Shown here one piece after another: positions 44,061 through 51,456 of a DNA stretch of 64,000 nucleotides. Every line of letters begins with the position of its first letter. Positions within the stretch are counted from its first letter, which is position 1. The notes under the pieces were generated by a model that ran no database searches, was not told the origin of the DNA, and saw only the letters and a list, made by a program, of their open reading frames with translations. A program made the translations under genes and the position numbers. This DNA comes from Enterococcus sp. ZJ1622 (lineage in GTDB: Bacteria; Bacillota; Bacilli; Lactobacillales; Enterococcaceae), in assembly GCF_011038845.1 (NCBI RefSeq), contig NZ_JAAKDW010000003.1:186001-250000 (forward strand). Direction: 5' to 3'.

Positions 44061-44696
44061 ATGGAATTTGTACGTAAATATGGTTTTTATTTTTTGCTTT
44101 TAGGGGTTATGAGCGACTTTTTGACACCTTACATTCTAGGATTCTTTTATCCAAAGTTGGATCAGATGACTGATGTGATCAGTGTATTTGGCGATGTGGA
44201 TAGCCCGGTGCGAAAGGCATTTCTGATTTGGTCAGTGGTCTCAGGTATGTTCTTCTTGTTCTCTTTGCCTACTTTGTATCAGATCTTTTCAGGGATTTCC
44301 CGTCCGCTTGCCAGTTTACTTACAGCGGCGATCGGTTTTTATGGCTTGGGTGATTGTATTTTTACCGGGTTGTTCAGTATCAATACGAATGAAGCCACTT
44401 GGAATGTTTCGACTTGGGTGCATAATATCGGTTCGGGATTAGGCTATAGCGGTTTTCTGCTATTTCCGGTATTGCTGTTTCTTTTGTACCGTAAAGACGG
44501 GCAGTACGCATTCAGTCAGTTTTATTTGATATTGACTGTGATCAGTTTGGTATTTGCTGTGATTTACGGACTGGCAAGGATCCCTTCGATCAATCAGTTG
44601 CCGATACTGAATAAAATAGGATTTTGCCAGAGAATCAGCTTTTTCTTCAATTATGTGCCAATCGCCTGTTTAAGTATCTGGCAAATAAGAAGATGA
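44061..44696 (+). CDS. DUF998 family membrane protein
   Basis: 211 aa with six predicted membrane segments; short polar loops such as DVDSPVRKAFLIWS and CIFTGLFSINTNEATWNVSTWVHNIGSGLGYSG fit DUF998. Upstream is the palindrome CTTGATAAATCAATCAAG (43965-43982), possibly an operator. RBS GGAGGC. Function unknown. Confidence 0.8.
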   Translation: MEFVRKYGFYFLLLGVMSDFLTPYILGFFYPKLDQMTDVISVFGDVDSPVRKAFLIWSVVSGMFFLFSLPTLYQIFSGISRPLASLLTAAIGFYGLGDCIFTGLFSINTNEATWNVSTWVHNIGSGLGYSGFLLFPVLLFLLYRKDGQYAFSQFYLILTVISLVFAVIYGLARIPSINQLPILNKIGFCQRISFFFNYVPIACLSIWQIRR

Positions 44697-44713
44697 ACAA
44701 AAGAATATGTGTT

Positions 44714-44757
44714 TCGCGCAGTCTCTCAGCAAGTTCGCTGATTGGCTGCGTTTTTGC
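44714..44757 (+). terminator. Terminator after the DUF998 gene
   Basis: CGCAGTCTCTCAGC-AAGTTC-GCTGATTGGCTGCG followed by TTTTTG. Confidence 0.9.
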
Positions 44758-44882
44758 GTATAATAAATAAAGAAGTGTTCAGCTTTTCTCCATTTGGCTA
44801 AAGAAAGCGTCCTTTGTTTGTGCTACAATCATAAGATAATGAACGAAATAATGAGCAACAGCTAAAGGAGCAAAAAAGGTAA

Positions 44883-45623
44883 ATGCGAAATATCAAATTA
44901 ACGATCGAATATGACGGAAAGAGATACTCAGGTTGGCAAAGACTGGGTGATGACGACAAAACGATCCAAGGGAAAATCGAGAAAATACTGACACAGATGA
45001 CAGGCGAGACCATCGAGATCATCGGTTCAGGACGTACAGATGCCGGTACCCATGCAAGAGGGCAAGTAGCGAATTTCAAAACAAACGCAGAGATGGGACG
45101 ACCGGAAATGCTTGAATTCATGAATCGTTATCTGCCAAGGGATATCGTGGTAAAAAAAATCGAAGAGATGCCTGAGCGCTTCCATGCTAGATATAATGCA
45201 AAAGGGAAAAAATATAGCTATTATGTTTGGAACAATAAGATTCCTTCTGCTTTTGAACGGAATCACAGTTTTTATTTTCCGCAAGAACTGGATATGGCTA
45301 AATTGACTGCTGCTTGCGAAAAATTGACTGGTACGCATGATTTCATCGGATTTTCTGCTCTCAAAAAATCAAAGAAATCTACCGTGCGTACTATTGAAGA
45401 GTTGTCTGTCGAACGAGAAGGAGAAATGCTTCATTTTACCTTTGTCGGAGACGGTTTTTTGTATAAAATGGTCCGGATCATCATGGGAACATTGCTAGAA
45501 ATCGGGACAGGCGCCATGAAATTAGAAGTGATCGATGAAGTATTTGAAAACAAAGTACGCCAGCATGCAGGAGAAACCGTTCCAGCACAAGGCTTGTTTT
45601 TAGATGAAGTGTATTATCGTTGA
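44883..45623 (+). CDS. truA: tRNA pseudouridine(38-40) synthase TruA
   Basis: 246 aa, standard TruA. RNIKLTIEYDGKRYSGWQR at the start, the catalytic Asp in GSGRTDAGTHARGQVANF (about residues 48-65), FHARYNAKGKKYSYYVWN and FVGDGFLYKMVRIIMGTLLEIG. It modifies U38-40 of tRNAs. Confidence 0.97.
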   Translation: MRNIKLTIEYDGKRYSGWQRLGDDDKTIQGKIEKILTQMTGETIEIIGSGRTDAGTHARGQVANFKTNAEMGRPEMLEFMNRYLPRDIVVKKIEEMPERFHARYNAKGKKYSYYVWNNKIPSAFERNHSFYFPQELDMAKLTAACEKLTGTHDFIGFSALKKSKKSTVRTIEELSVEREGEMLHFTFVGDGFLYKMVRIIMGTLLEIGTGAMKLEVIDEVFENKVRQHAGETVPAQGLFLDEVYYR

Positions 45624-45633
45624 TTAATAATCA

Positions 45634-45694
45634 GAATCGACCGATCTTTGAAGGCTGGAGGTTACTCCAACTTTTGGAGGTCGGTTTTTTGTTA
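45634..45694 (+). terminator. Terminator after truA
   Basis: AATCGACCGATC ... GGTCGGTTTTTT with an inner GGAGGTTACTCC hairpin. Confidence 0.6.
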
Positions 45695-45801
45695 TCTGTT
45701 TTTTAAACTACCTTGAAGAGAGTTTGTCGCTTATTTACTTGTTTTATGATAAGTTACAGTAAAGTTGCTAATCTGATACGCTTCACAAAGGAGGGCTCTC
45801 C

Positions 45802-46347
45802 ATGGATAATGAAAAAGCACTCACACCGATTCTTTATAACCTCATCTTGAATCCGAACACAAGAGAGTGGGAACGAAAAGTACTCACTCGAGCAAAAGAG
45901 CGTTTGGCTGAAAACAGATCTGTCGCTGACGCCTTTGTAAAATTAGAAGCAGAGCTGCGGCCACTTGCGCTTCGAAATAATTTGACCCCAGATGTCATGG
46001 ATTTCTACTCGCTTCTTACTGGTGAGACAAGTGATGAAGCAACATATGATTTTTCGAAACATATACTGGAAGATCCTATTCATCAGGAAAAAGCCGTTTT
46101 TTCGGGAGGCTGTTTTTGGTGTATGGTGGAGCCGTTTGAAACGAAGCGGGGGATCGTATCTGTATTATCCGGTTATACAGGTGGCCTGATAGAAAACCCG
46201 AACTACGATCAAGTAAGCGGCGGATACACAGGACATGTGGAAGCTGTCGAGATCATTTTTGACACACGAGTGATCAGTTATGAGGAAATAGTAGCGATTT
46301 ATTGGCAGGTAACAGATCCAACCGATGCATTTGGTCTGTCATGTTAA
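45802..46347 (+). pseudogene. msrA: msrA truncated by prophage integration (methionine-S-sulfoxide reductase)
   Basis: 181 aa remain. An N-terminal helical extension (about residues 1-95) precedes the MsrA domain. The catalytic Cys is intact in [14 protein letters not shown], and [15 protein letters not shown] is present. After [12 protein letters not shown] the normal family sequence, with the downstream conserved Asp/Tyr block (D-x-G-x-x-YR-x-x-IF), is replaced by LSC and a stop. The prophage integrase gene starts within 80 nt. The protein lost part of its active site and is probably inactive while the prophage is integrated; precise excision would restore it. Confidence 0.9.
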
Positions 46348-46350
46348 TTT
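46310..46350. other. attL region of the prophage (junction inside msrA)
   Basis: The msrA reading frame leaves family consensus within GATGCATTTGGTCTGTC (about 46325-46341), so the crossover core lies here. The exact core cannot be defined because attR is outside the window. Confidence 0.7.
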
Positions 46351-46391
46351 TCATTTGTTGATTTAGCGCCTTTTAGGAGCTTTTTTTTAAC

Positions 46392-46413
46392 TTTTGACTA
46401 CCCCTTTGACTAC
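46392..46413. repeat. Two direct repeats TTTGACTACC at the integrase 3' end
   Basis: TTTTGACTACC and CTTTGACTACC are 12 nt apart, between attL and the integrase stop. Short direct repeats here are typical arm-type sites for tyrosine integrases; this role is inferred. Confidence 0.5.
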
Positions 46414-46417
46414 CATT

Positions 46418-47548
46418 TTATAAATCCATGTACCTTAAGAATTTCTCTGCACTTTCTTTTTCTGCTTCTTTAGTAACGTGGGTATAGATTTCTAGTGTTG
46501 TATTTATATTGGTATGACCTAGTCTTTCTTGAACCTGTTTGATACTTGCTCCAGCTTCGAATAATAGAGAAGCGTGAGTATGTCTAAATCCATGTGGAGT
46601 AATATTATATTGAGGATATTTTCTTAATGTTTCATTCAAAAATGCATTATGAATGAGTTTGTTGCTATTACTAGAAAATATCAATTGTTTTTCGTCAGAT
46701 TTGATTGGTATTCCACGAGAAAGCAAGAGCTTCTTTTGTTCTAACTTCCATTGTTTTAATAAAGAAATTGTGGACTTGTCTACAGAAATTATCCTTGTGG
46801 ACTTATTTGTTTTGGTAGACGTGATATAAGGATTTCCATTCAAATAATATCCTGTTTTATTGATAGATAAAGTTTGGTTAGTAAAATCTATATCACTCCA
46901 TGTAAGAGAGACTAGTTCTCCTTTTCGAAGTCCTGTGTAAGCTAGGACATGGAACATTGTGTAAATACTGAAATTCTCTTGCTGTTTTACTATTCCTAAA
47001 AAATCTTTTAATTGGTAACGATCTAAAAAGTTTTCTTTCTTTGCTTTTTGATGATTTCTTTTTCTAGGGACTAAAATATTATCCATTGGATTTGAAGAAA
47101 TAAGATTGAGTGACATTGCATAAGTAAAAACCTTTTTAGTGTAACTTCTGAGACGAGTAGGGGCATTTTCTTCATTCCACTCATTTACTATTTTTTGACA
47201 GATTGCTGTATTTATTTTATTAATTCTCATATGACCGAATTTAGGCAATATCTGATTATTGAATAGATATTGAACTCTTTGAACGCTCGATTCTTTTACG
47301 GTATTTTTATAGTTAGCAAACCATAATTCATAAACTTCTTTAAATGTGCTATAATCTTTTTTGGAAAAACTATTAGATTCTATTTCTATTTGAAGCTGAG
47401 CTAGTGCAAGCTTGGCTTCTTTTTGTGTTTTAAATCCTCGTCTAGTAGTGCGTTTCTTTTTCCCAGTTATTGGATCAACGCCTATATATGCCTGAAACAT
47501 ATAGGCTGTTGATCCATCTTTTTTTGTGTATTTTTTTATTGTAGTCAT
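46418..47548 (-). CDS. int: Phage tyrosine recombinase (integrase)
   Basis: 376 aa. An N-terminal AP2-like arm-binding domain (IKKYTKKDGSTAYMFQAYIGVDPITGKKKRTTRRGFKTQKEA), a SAM-like core-binding domain (about 65-165) and a catalytic domain with Arg in YTGLRKGEL (about 213), H319-x-x-R322 in PHGFRHTH, LGHTNINTT and nucleophile Tyr355 in EIYTHV. It catalyses integration into msrA and excision. Transcribed toward attL. The catalytic set is complete, so it should be active. Confidence 0.96.
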   Translation of the reverse strand: MTTIKKYTKKDGSTAYMFQAYIGVDPITGKKKRTTRRGFKTQKEAKLALAQLQIEIESNSFSKKDYSTFKEVYELWFANYKNTVKESSVQRVQYLFNNQILPKFGHMRINKINTAICQKIVNEWNEENAPTRLRSYTKKVFTYAMSLNLISSNPMDNILVPRKRNHQKAKKENFLDRYQLKDFLGIVKQQENFSIYTMFHVLAYTGLRKGELVSLTWSDIDFTNQTLSINKTGYYLNGNPYITSTKTNKSTRIISVDKSTISLLKQWKLEQKKLLLSRGIPIKSDEKQLIFSSNSNKLIHNAFLNETLRKYPQYNITPHGFRHTHASLLFEAGASIKQVQERLGHTNINTTLEIYTHVTKEAEKESAEKFLRYMDL

Positions 47549-47665
47549 TTTAAATTCCTCCTTAAATCATGATCTATTTCCATTCATTTCTATCTACTTC
47601 CAAGTAAAAATATCAATTAGGTAGTTTTTTATTGGAAATTAACGGAAGTGAGCGGAATTTTATTC
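47549..47665. other. Region upstream of int with candidate Int/Xis sites
   Basis: Contains the int RBS/promoter region on the minus strand, the motifs ATTTCCATTCATTTC and CTACTTCC, and GGAAATTAACGGAAGTGAGCGGAA. These GGAA-type repeats in both orientations could be arm or excisionase sites. No gene is seen. Confidence 0.35.
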
Positions 47666-47692
47666 TTGCTTTTTTTCACGTTACACTATAAT
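47666..47692 (+). promoter_or_regulatory. Promoter of the type III antitoxin RNA
   Basis: TTGCTT (47666-47671), a 15-nt spacer and a perfect TATAAT (47687-47692). The predicted start near 47699 falls just before the first antitoxin repeat at 47709. Confidence 0.65.
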
Positions 47693-47708
47693 ATAAACAT
47701 ATAGATAA

Positions 47709-47827
47709 GCGTTTAGTAATGTACGCCACAGAAACATTATTGAGACAATAGCATTTCACAATGTATGCCAAGAAACATTGTAGTTATAATTGCGTTTAGT
47801 AATGTACGCCACAGAAACATTACAGTT
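47709..47827 (+). ncRNA. Type III antitoxin RNA: three tandem ~42-nt repeats
   Basis: Repeats begin at 47709, 47751 and 47792 (42 and 41 nt apart; the third runs into the terminator). Repeats 1 and 3 share GCGTTTAGTAATGTACGCC then ACAGAAACATTA; repeat 2 reads GCATTTCACAATGTATGCC. Each can form a short stem: TAATGT/ACATTA in repeats 1 and 3, CAATGT/ACATTG in repeat 2. The U-A to C-G change on both sides of the stem is a compensatory pair, evidence for RNA structure. Promoter upstream and terminator downstream give the ToxI/CptI/TenpI layout; processed repeats would bind and neutralise the toxin. Confidence 0.82.
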
Positions 47828-47861
47828 AGTCTCTTTGGATTTTTTCAAAGAGACTTTTTTT
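47828..47861 (+). terminator. Terminator between antitoxin repeats and toxin gene
   Basis: AGTCTCTTTG-GATTTTTT-CAAAGAGACT followed by TTTTTT. In type III modules such a leaky terminator sets the ratio of RNA antitoxin to toxin mRNA. Confidence 0.9.
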
Positions 47862-47875
47862 ATTTAGGAGGTAAG

Positions 47876-48370
47876 ATGAAAGAACGAGGAATGTACTTTG
47901 GAAAAGATAGTATCTATCAAAAAATTAGAGAAGTTGGTGGTGTCTGGAACGACAACAAACAACGACCTATTGTTTGTTTGATAAAATCTACCGAACATGA
48001 TTCTTTGTATTGGGCCATACCTGTTGGCAATTGGAAACACAGAAATAATGAAGCACAACAGAGAATTATTAGTTATATGAATCGTCCTAAGCGTGATATT
48101 GCTTCTTGTTTTTACCATGTTGGGAATACAACTACAAAATCAATCTTCTTTATAAGTGATGTAATACCGATTACAGAGAACTATATAGAAAGAGAATATG
48201 TCCAATATAATGGGATTACTCAGTATGTTATAAAGAATAAAAAATTATTATCAGAACTTGAAAGAAAACTCTTTAGGATATTGGCTTTTGAAAATAGTAA
48301 GCCTAATTACTTTAGGCAACATATTACAGATTTAAAAAATAATCTTTTAAAAGAATTAACTCAGTGTTAA
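47876..48370 (+). CDS. Type III toxin-antitoxin system endoribonuclease toxin (ToxN/CptN/TenpN-like)
   Basis: 164 aa from ATG 47876, with a perfect AGGAGG 5 nt upstream; the frame runs further up through the repeats without an RBS. The core has RPIVCLIKSTEHDSLYWAIPVGNWKHR, DIASCFYHVGNTTTKSIFFISDVIPI and an ITQYVIKNKKLLSELERKLFRILAFE tail, a compact beta-barrel-type pattern I relate to the CptN/TenpN branch of the ToxN superfamily. The preceding tandem RNA repeats and terminator support this more than sequence alone. The toxin would cut mRNA and its own precursor; known relatives cause abortive infection. Exact family needs a profile search. Confidence 0.78.
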   Translation: MKERGMYFGKDSIYQKIREVGGVWNDNKQRPIVCLIKSTEHDSLYWAIPVGNWKHRNNEAQQRIISYMNRPKRDIASCFYHVGNTTTKSIFFISDVIPITENYIEREYVQYNGITQYVIKNKKLLSELERKLFRILAFENSKPNYFRQHITDLKNNLLKELTQC

Positions 48371-48390
48371 TTCTTTTTTGTTTCTAAGTG

Positions 48391-48705
48391 TTATTCCAAT
48401 TCTATCTCCAAAATACTGTTGTCAAATGATTCTAAAATCTCGTTTTTTTCTATAAAATCAATCCATTCTTGATATCCATTGTATTTTGGAATTCCTAAAT
48501 GTGATTTAAGTTTTTGATAGGTATTTGTCACGATCTTTTTCCATTCTTCTTCGCCAGTACGAATTATTTTATCATCATCCCACTTTTTTGTTTTTCCAGT
48601 TCGTTTACTATTTTTTGATATTTGATAGTCTTTCCATTTAGTCAAAAATATATGTTTTGAGTTAGAATTATTCTCTAACCATTCGCTGAATTCTTGATAC
48701 TGCAT
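48391..48705 (-). CDS. Hypothetical prophage protein, 104 aa
   Basis: Highly charged, Lys/Glu/Trp-rich protein (QYQEFSEWLENN at the start, EEWKKIVTNTYQKLKSHLGIPKYNGYQEWIDFIEKN later) with no signal or membrane segment. RBS AAAGGAG precedes ATG 48705. Convergent with the toxin gene, only 20 nt apart. Family not recognised; an accessory (moron) gene. Confidence 0.65.
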   Translation of the reverse strand: MQYQEFSEWLENNSNSKHIFLTKWKDYQISKNSKRTGKTKKWDDDKIIRTGEEEWKKIVTNTYQKLKSHLGIPKYNGYQEWIDFIEKNEILESFDNSILEIELE

Positions 48706-48743
48706 GTTTTTCTCCTTTCGAATGTATGTTCTTATTGAGCTTT

Positions 48744-48815
48744 AAAGAAAAGCCCGAAGGCTTTTCACATTTTAGCCAATGATAAATATTTGTTTTTCAT
48801 CGGCTAAATTAAAGA
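48744..48815. terminator. Two hairpins between the 104-aa gene and the lipoprotein gene
   Basis: GAAAAGCC-CGAA-GGCTTTTC (48748-48767) and TTTAGCCAATGA/TCATCGGCTAAA (48773-48811). They may end the lipoprotein transcript on the minus strand; neither has a strong T run. Confidence 0.45.
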
Positions 48816-48822
48816 TACTTTA

Positions 48823-49452
48823 TTAGTGTTCTAATGGGACTTTAAATGATAAGGAACCTTCAAAATCCAACGAAAAATCATTAGAATAATCAATTTCAAT
48901 TTCATTCATATCTTTCAGATCACTATTCATTTCAAACCACATTGTTGATTGTGATGCCTTTCCACCGGAGCTGACTTCTGTTTGGCCATGCATATATCCT
49001 AAATCTTTACCAGCAATCCCATTAGTATCATAAGCTGAAAGGAATTGAGATTTAACAGACATGGCTTTAGGATAATTATAATTTTTATATTCATAGACAA
49101 CTTCAATTAAATTGTTGTGTTCTTCGTTAGTTAAGACAGAATCTGGACTAGTAGAAGTAGTTGTTGCTTTAAGTATTTTTAGACTATAAATATTGTTACC
49201 TTGATCGTCTTTTAAAATTGCTTCTTCATTCAGACCATATGTCTTTTTTTGAGATAAATCTGTCTCAGTTCTTGAGGAAGTTGTCGATTCTATTGTTTTT
49301 TTCGAATCATTGATTTGTGATTTTAATTCACTGTTTTCTTTACGTAAACTATCAATTGTTTTTTGTGCATTTGAATCAGTAGAACTCGCTGTATTTCCAC
49401 ATGCTCCTAATATTATGCTACTAAAAACTAATCCCAAAATTATTTTTTTCAA
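48823..49452 (-). CDS. Prophage-encoded lipoprotein with DUF5067/DUF4352-like domain
   Basis: 209 aa. Signal peptide with lipobox LGAC (Cys18), a short coiled coil (TIDSLRKENSELKSQINDSKKTIES, about 31-55), and an Ig-like beta domain (NLIEVVYEYKNYNYPKAMSVKSQFLSAYD ... SQSTMWFEM). Lipoproteins between int and cI in Gram-positive prophages can block DNA entry of related phages (superinfection exclusion, as in phage TP-J34 Ltp). That role is an inference from position. Confidence 0.8.
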   Translation of the reverse strand: MKKIILGLVFSSIILGACGNTASSTDSNAQKTIDSLRKENSELKSQINDSKKTIESTTSSRTETDLSQKKTYGLNEEAILKDDQGNNIYSLKILKATTTSTSPDSVLTNEEHNNLIEVVYEYKNYNYPKAMSVKSQFLSAYDTNGIAGKDLGYMHGQTEVSSGGKASQSTMWFEMNSDLKDMNEIEIDYSNDFSLDFEGSLSFKVPLEH

Positions 49453-49532
49453 TTTAAACTTTGACTCCTTAATAAGTAAGAACTACCACTAACTTTATTG
49501 AATAGTTCTTACTACAATAAATATTCTTAATA

Positions 49533-50300
49533 TTAACCTCTTTTACATAATGTATATCCTTGAGCTTCTGCATCTTGTTTTGATATCGGTGCGATCGAGT
49601 TTGCATTATTAAGCCCAGGACAATTAGGATTTAGATGATACTTCGTTCCGTGTTCAGGAGCTATATAAACTGTTTCCTGATTATTTTGTTGCTGAGCTTG
49701 AGCAGTGGCATGGTCTTGAGCTGCCTGTGCTTGTTTTTGCTGTTCCGCTTGAGCAGCAGCTTGTCTAGCTTGTTCCTGAGCAATTGCTTGTTGTCTTTGT
49801 TCTTCAGCTACTCTAGCAGCTTCAGCTTGGGCTGCTTCATTTGCTTTGATTGTAGAATCAACACTAGCTAATCGATCGGATAGTGATTGATTTCCATCAG
49901 GTATTGCTTGGATAGCAGAAAGGGCTGAATTATAGTTATCTCTAGTCGGGTTGGTTTCAGCTTGGGCAAGAATAGTTTCAGCAGCAGCAGTCTTTTGAGA
50001 TATTTCAGCTTTTTTTTGTTCTTCTGCTTTACGTTCCTCTTCTTGTTGTTTCTCAGCTTCTTCTTTAGCTTTTTGTTCCTCAAGTTTCTTTTTCGCCGCT
50101 TCTTGAGCTTGTTTTTTCTTTTCAGCTATTTCTTTAATTTTTTGTTCTTCTTTTGCTTTACTTTCAGAAGAAGTATCCAGCGTTTTTGAGCTGCTTATTG
50201 TTGTACTACTTTGAGAAGATGCGTGATGAGTGTTGCTGCATGCACCTAGACTAAGAGCTATTCCTAGAGACAGTATAGAAGTAAGTAATTTGTTTTTCAT
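49533..50300 (-). CDS. Prophage lipoprotein with long coiled coil and C-terminal Cys/His domain
   Basis: 255 aa. Lipobox LGAC (Cys21), then a Lys/Glu/Ala/Gln-rich coiled coil over about residues 45-205, and a C-terminal YIAPEHGTKYHLNPNCPGLNNANSI-type module ending GYTLCKRG. The H-x-x-x-x-C and terminal Cys pattern is a small domain common in lactic acid bacterial surface proteins, perhaps metal-binding. The coiled coil would lift it through the cell wall. Preceded by copy A of a duplicated 112-nt leader. Function unknown. Confidence 0.8.
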   Translation of the reverse strand: MKNKLLTSILSLGIALSLGACSNTHHASSQSSTTISSSKTLDTSSESKAKEEQKIKEIAEKKKQAQEAAKKKLEEQKAKEEAEKQQEEERKAEEQKKAEISQKTAAAETILAQAETNPTRDNYNSALSAIQAIPDGNQSLSDRLASVDSTIKANEAAQAEAARVAEEQRQQAIAQEQARQAAAQAEQQKQAQAAQDHATAQAQQQNNQETVYIAPEHGTKYHLNPNCPGLNNANSIAPISKQDAEAQGYTLCKRG

Positions 50301-50312
50301 AAGTTCCTCCTC

Positions 50313-50424
50313 CGCCAGTCCAAATTATTTTCTTTCAGATATTAAAATCTAAGAATTATGGACTTAGATTTCCGTATATAATTTATTTATCATTCGTAAT
50401 ATACGGGCGAGGAAACTCACTGTA
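50313..50424. repeat. Duplicated 112-nt leader, copy A
   Basis: A 112-nt segment from CGCCAGTCCAAA to CTCACTGTA, repeated at 50799-50910 with about a dozen differences. It has inverted repeats CCGTATAT/ATATACGG, AAATCTAAG/CTTAGATTT and AGTCCA/TGGACT. Each copy lies directly upstream of a minus-strand gene, including its Shine-Dalgarno side, and is bordered on the other side by a plus-strand terminator hairpin. Confidence 0.9.
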
Positions 50425-50433
50425 TTTTTTATG

Positions 50434-50472
50434 TATCGATCTGTGTTTGGGGGCACAGATCGATTTTATTTT
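50434..50472 (+). terminator. Plus-strand terminator hairpin after leader copy A
   Basis: ATCGATCTGTG-TTTGGGGG-CACAGATCGAT followed by TTTATTTTT on the plus strand. No plus-strand protein gene precedes it, which suggests a short plus-strand RNA made from the leader region. It also ends near the stop of the YbjQ gene on the other strand. Confidence 0.75.
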
Positions 50473-50783
50473 TAAATGAATTTAACAGCAGTGCCATATG
50501 CAACGACTGATTGCATATCTTGACCTATTGAACCAGAATCAAAACGCATCATTACAACAGCATCTGCACCTAATTTTTCAGCACTTTCTTTTAATCGATC
50601 TAGCGCGATGTTTCTTGCTTCTTCTTGCATCTCTGTATAAGCTCTAATCTCGCCACCGACAATATTCTTAAAACTAGCACCAAGGTTTTTAAAAACATTT
50701 TTAGATTGGGTTGTTAAACCGAATACCTCTCCAATAATTGAATAGTTTTGTGAGGGAATCCTTTCCGTAGTTGTTATTAACAA
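50472..50783 (-). CDS. YbjQ/DUF74 family heavy-metal-binding-like protein
   Basis: 103 aa from TTG 50783, with AAGGAGG 8 nt upstream; the frame to 50828 has no [28 protein letters not shown] at the start, [45 protein letters not shown] in the middle are the YbjQ signature, a small pentameric fold. Usually chromosomal; here a prophage accessory gene under leader copy B. Biological role unknown. Confidence 0.9.
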   Translation of the reverse strand: MLITTTERIPSQNYSIIGEVFGLTTQSKNVFKNLGASFKNIVGGEIRAYTEMQEEARNIALDRLKESAEKLGADAVVMMRFDSGSIGQDMQSVVAYGTAVKFI

Positions 50784-50798
50784 AATATTTACCTCCTT

Positions 50799-50910
50799 CG
50801 CCAGTCCAAAATATTTTCTTTCAGACATTAAAATCTAAGAATTATGGACTTGGCTTTCCGTATATAATATTTTTATCATTCGTAATATACGGCTGAGGAA
50901 ACTCGCTGTA
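50799..50910. repeat. Duplicated 112-nt leader, copy B
   Basis: Second copy of the segment at 50313-50424, of the same length and orientation, upstream of the YbjQ gene. The palindromes are conserved. The internal TATAAT (in CCGTATATAAT) is also conserved and could be a promoter element on the plus strand. Confidence 0.9.
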
Positions 50911-50915
50911 TGTAG

Positions 50916-50948
50916 GCGGCTTGTGCCATCAACACAAGCCGCTTTTTG
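50916..50948 (+). terminator. Plus-strand terminator hairpin after leader copy B
   Basis: GCGGCTTGTG-CCATCAA-CACAAGCCGC followed by TTTTTGCTTTT. Its sequence differs wholly from the hairpin after copy A, yet position and form are the same. Confidence 0.8.
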
Positions 50949-50980
50949 CTTTTAGATAAAGCAAAACCCGAAAGTTTATT

Positions 50981-51259
50981 CTAAAATAAGTCACTGTGTG
51001 TTCCAGTTTCAATTAACAGAAGAACAAGTTCATCTTCTAATATTTGATATATGAGTAGCCAATCTGGTTTAATATGCAATTCTTTAAAGCCAGAATAGTT
51101 ACCAACTAAATTGTGATTTTTATATTTTTGGGGTAGTTCTTGCCGAGTTTGTAATAACTCAACAACTTCTTGTAAGTCTTTTTCTTTATAGCCCATTTTT
51201 AACGCTTTTTTTAGTTGTTTTTTGAAACGATTTGTATAACGTAGCTTTAATTTATTCAT
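50981..51259 (-). CDS. Type II toxin, YafQ/RelE family mRNA interferase
   Basis: 92 aa. The pattern LRYTNRFKKQLKKALKMGYKEKDLQEVVELLQTRQELPQKYKNHNLVGNYSGFKELHIKPDWLLIYQILEDELVLLLIETGTHSDLF is YafQ-like: basic N-terminal helices, H/N-LVG, E-x-H-I-x-PDW-L-x-Y and a terminal GTHSDLF with the catalytic His. It would cleave mRNA in the ribosome. It overlaps the antitoxin gene by 8 nt. Confidence 0.9.
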   Translation of the reverse strand: MNKLKLRYTNRFKKQLKKALKMGYKEKDLQEVVELLQTRQELPQKYKNHNLVGNYSGFKELHIKPDWLLIYQILEDELVLLLIETGTHSDLF

Positions 51260-51455
51260 TGATTGATCTCATCATTTCTTCAAAAGAATCAAAATCATCA
51301 GAAGTTTTATTTTGGTTAACCTCATTAAGTGCTTGGTCTAAATCTATTTTAAATTCTTTTTGTAAAGTCAGAGTATAGATATATTCGATGACTAGATTAA
51401 GTTCTTCTGAATCTAAGTTGCTGATTAATTGTGTAATTTCTTCTGTTTTGTCCAT
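51252..51455 (-). CDS. Type II antitoxin partner of the YafQ-like toxin
   Basis: 67 aa from ATG 51455 (MDKTEEITQLI), with AGGTGG at 9 nt inside the CI end; it starts one nt after the CI stop. Acidic protein (LISNLDSEELNLVIEYIYTLTLQ ... DDFDSFEEMMRSINE) that lacks an obvious ribbon-helix-helix start. The acidic tail would wrap the toxin. Being without its own visible promoter, it depends on CI transcription. Confidence 0.8.
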   Translation of the reverse strand: MDKTEEITQLISNLDSEELNLVIEYIYTLTLQKEFKIDLDQALNEVNQNKTSDDFDSFEEMMRSINE

Positions 51456-51456
51456 T

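Noticed and set aside
46310-46417. tRNA gene as the prophage attachment site
   Set aside because: No tRNA sequence is found at the junction; the coding frame of msrA is interrupted instead.
47709-47827. Tandem repeats as a CRISPR array or plasmid-type iterons
   Set aside because: Only three units, no unique spacers of constant length, and the units are contiguous with a promoter before and a terminator after them. The type III antitoxin explanation accounts for more of the structure.
49962-50189. Phe/Leu-rich plus-strand frame opposite the coiled-coil lipoprotein
   Set aside because: It is the complement of Lys/Glu codons of the coiled coil, which creates an artificial hydrophobic frame; there is no RBS.
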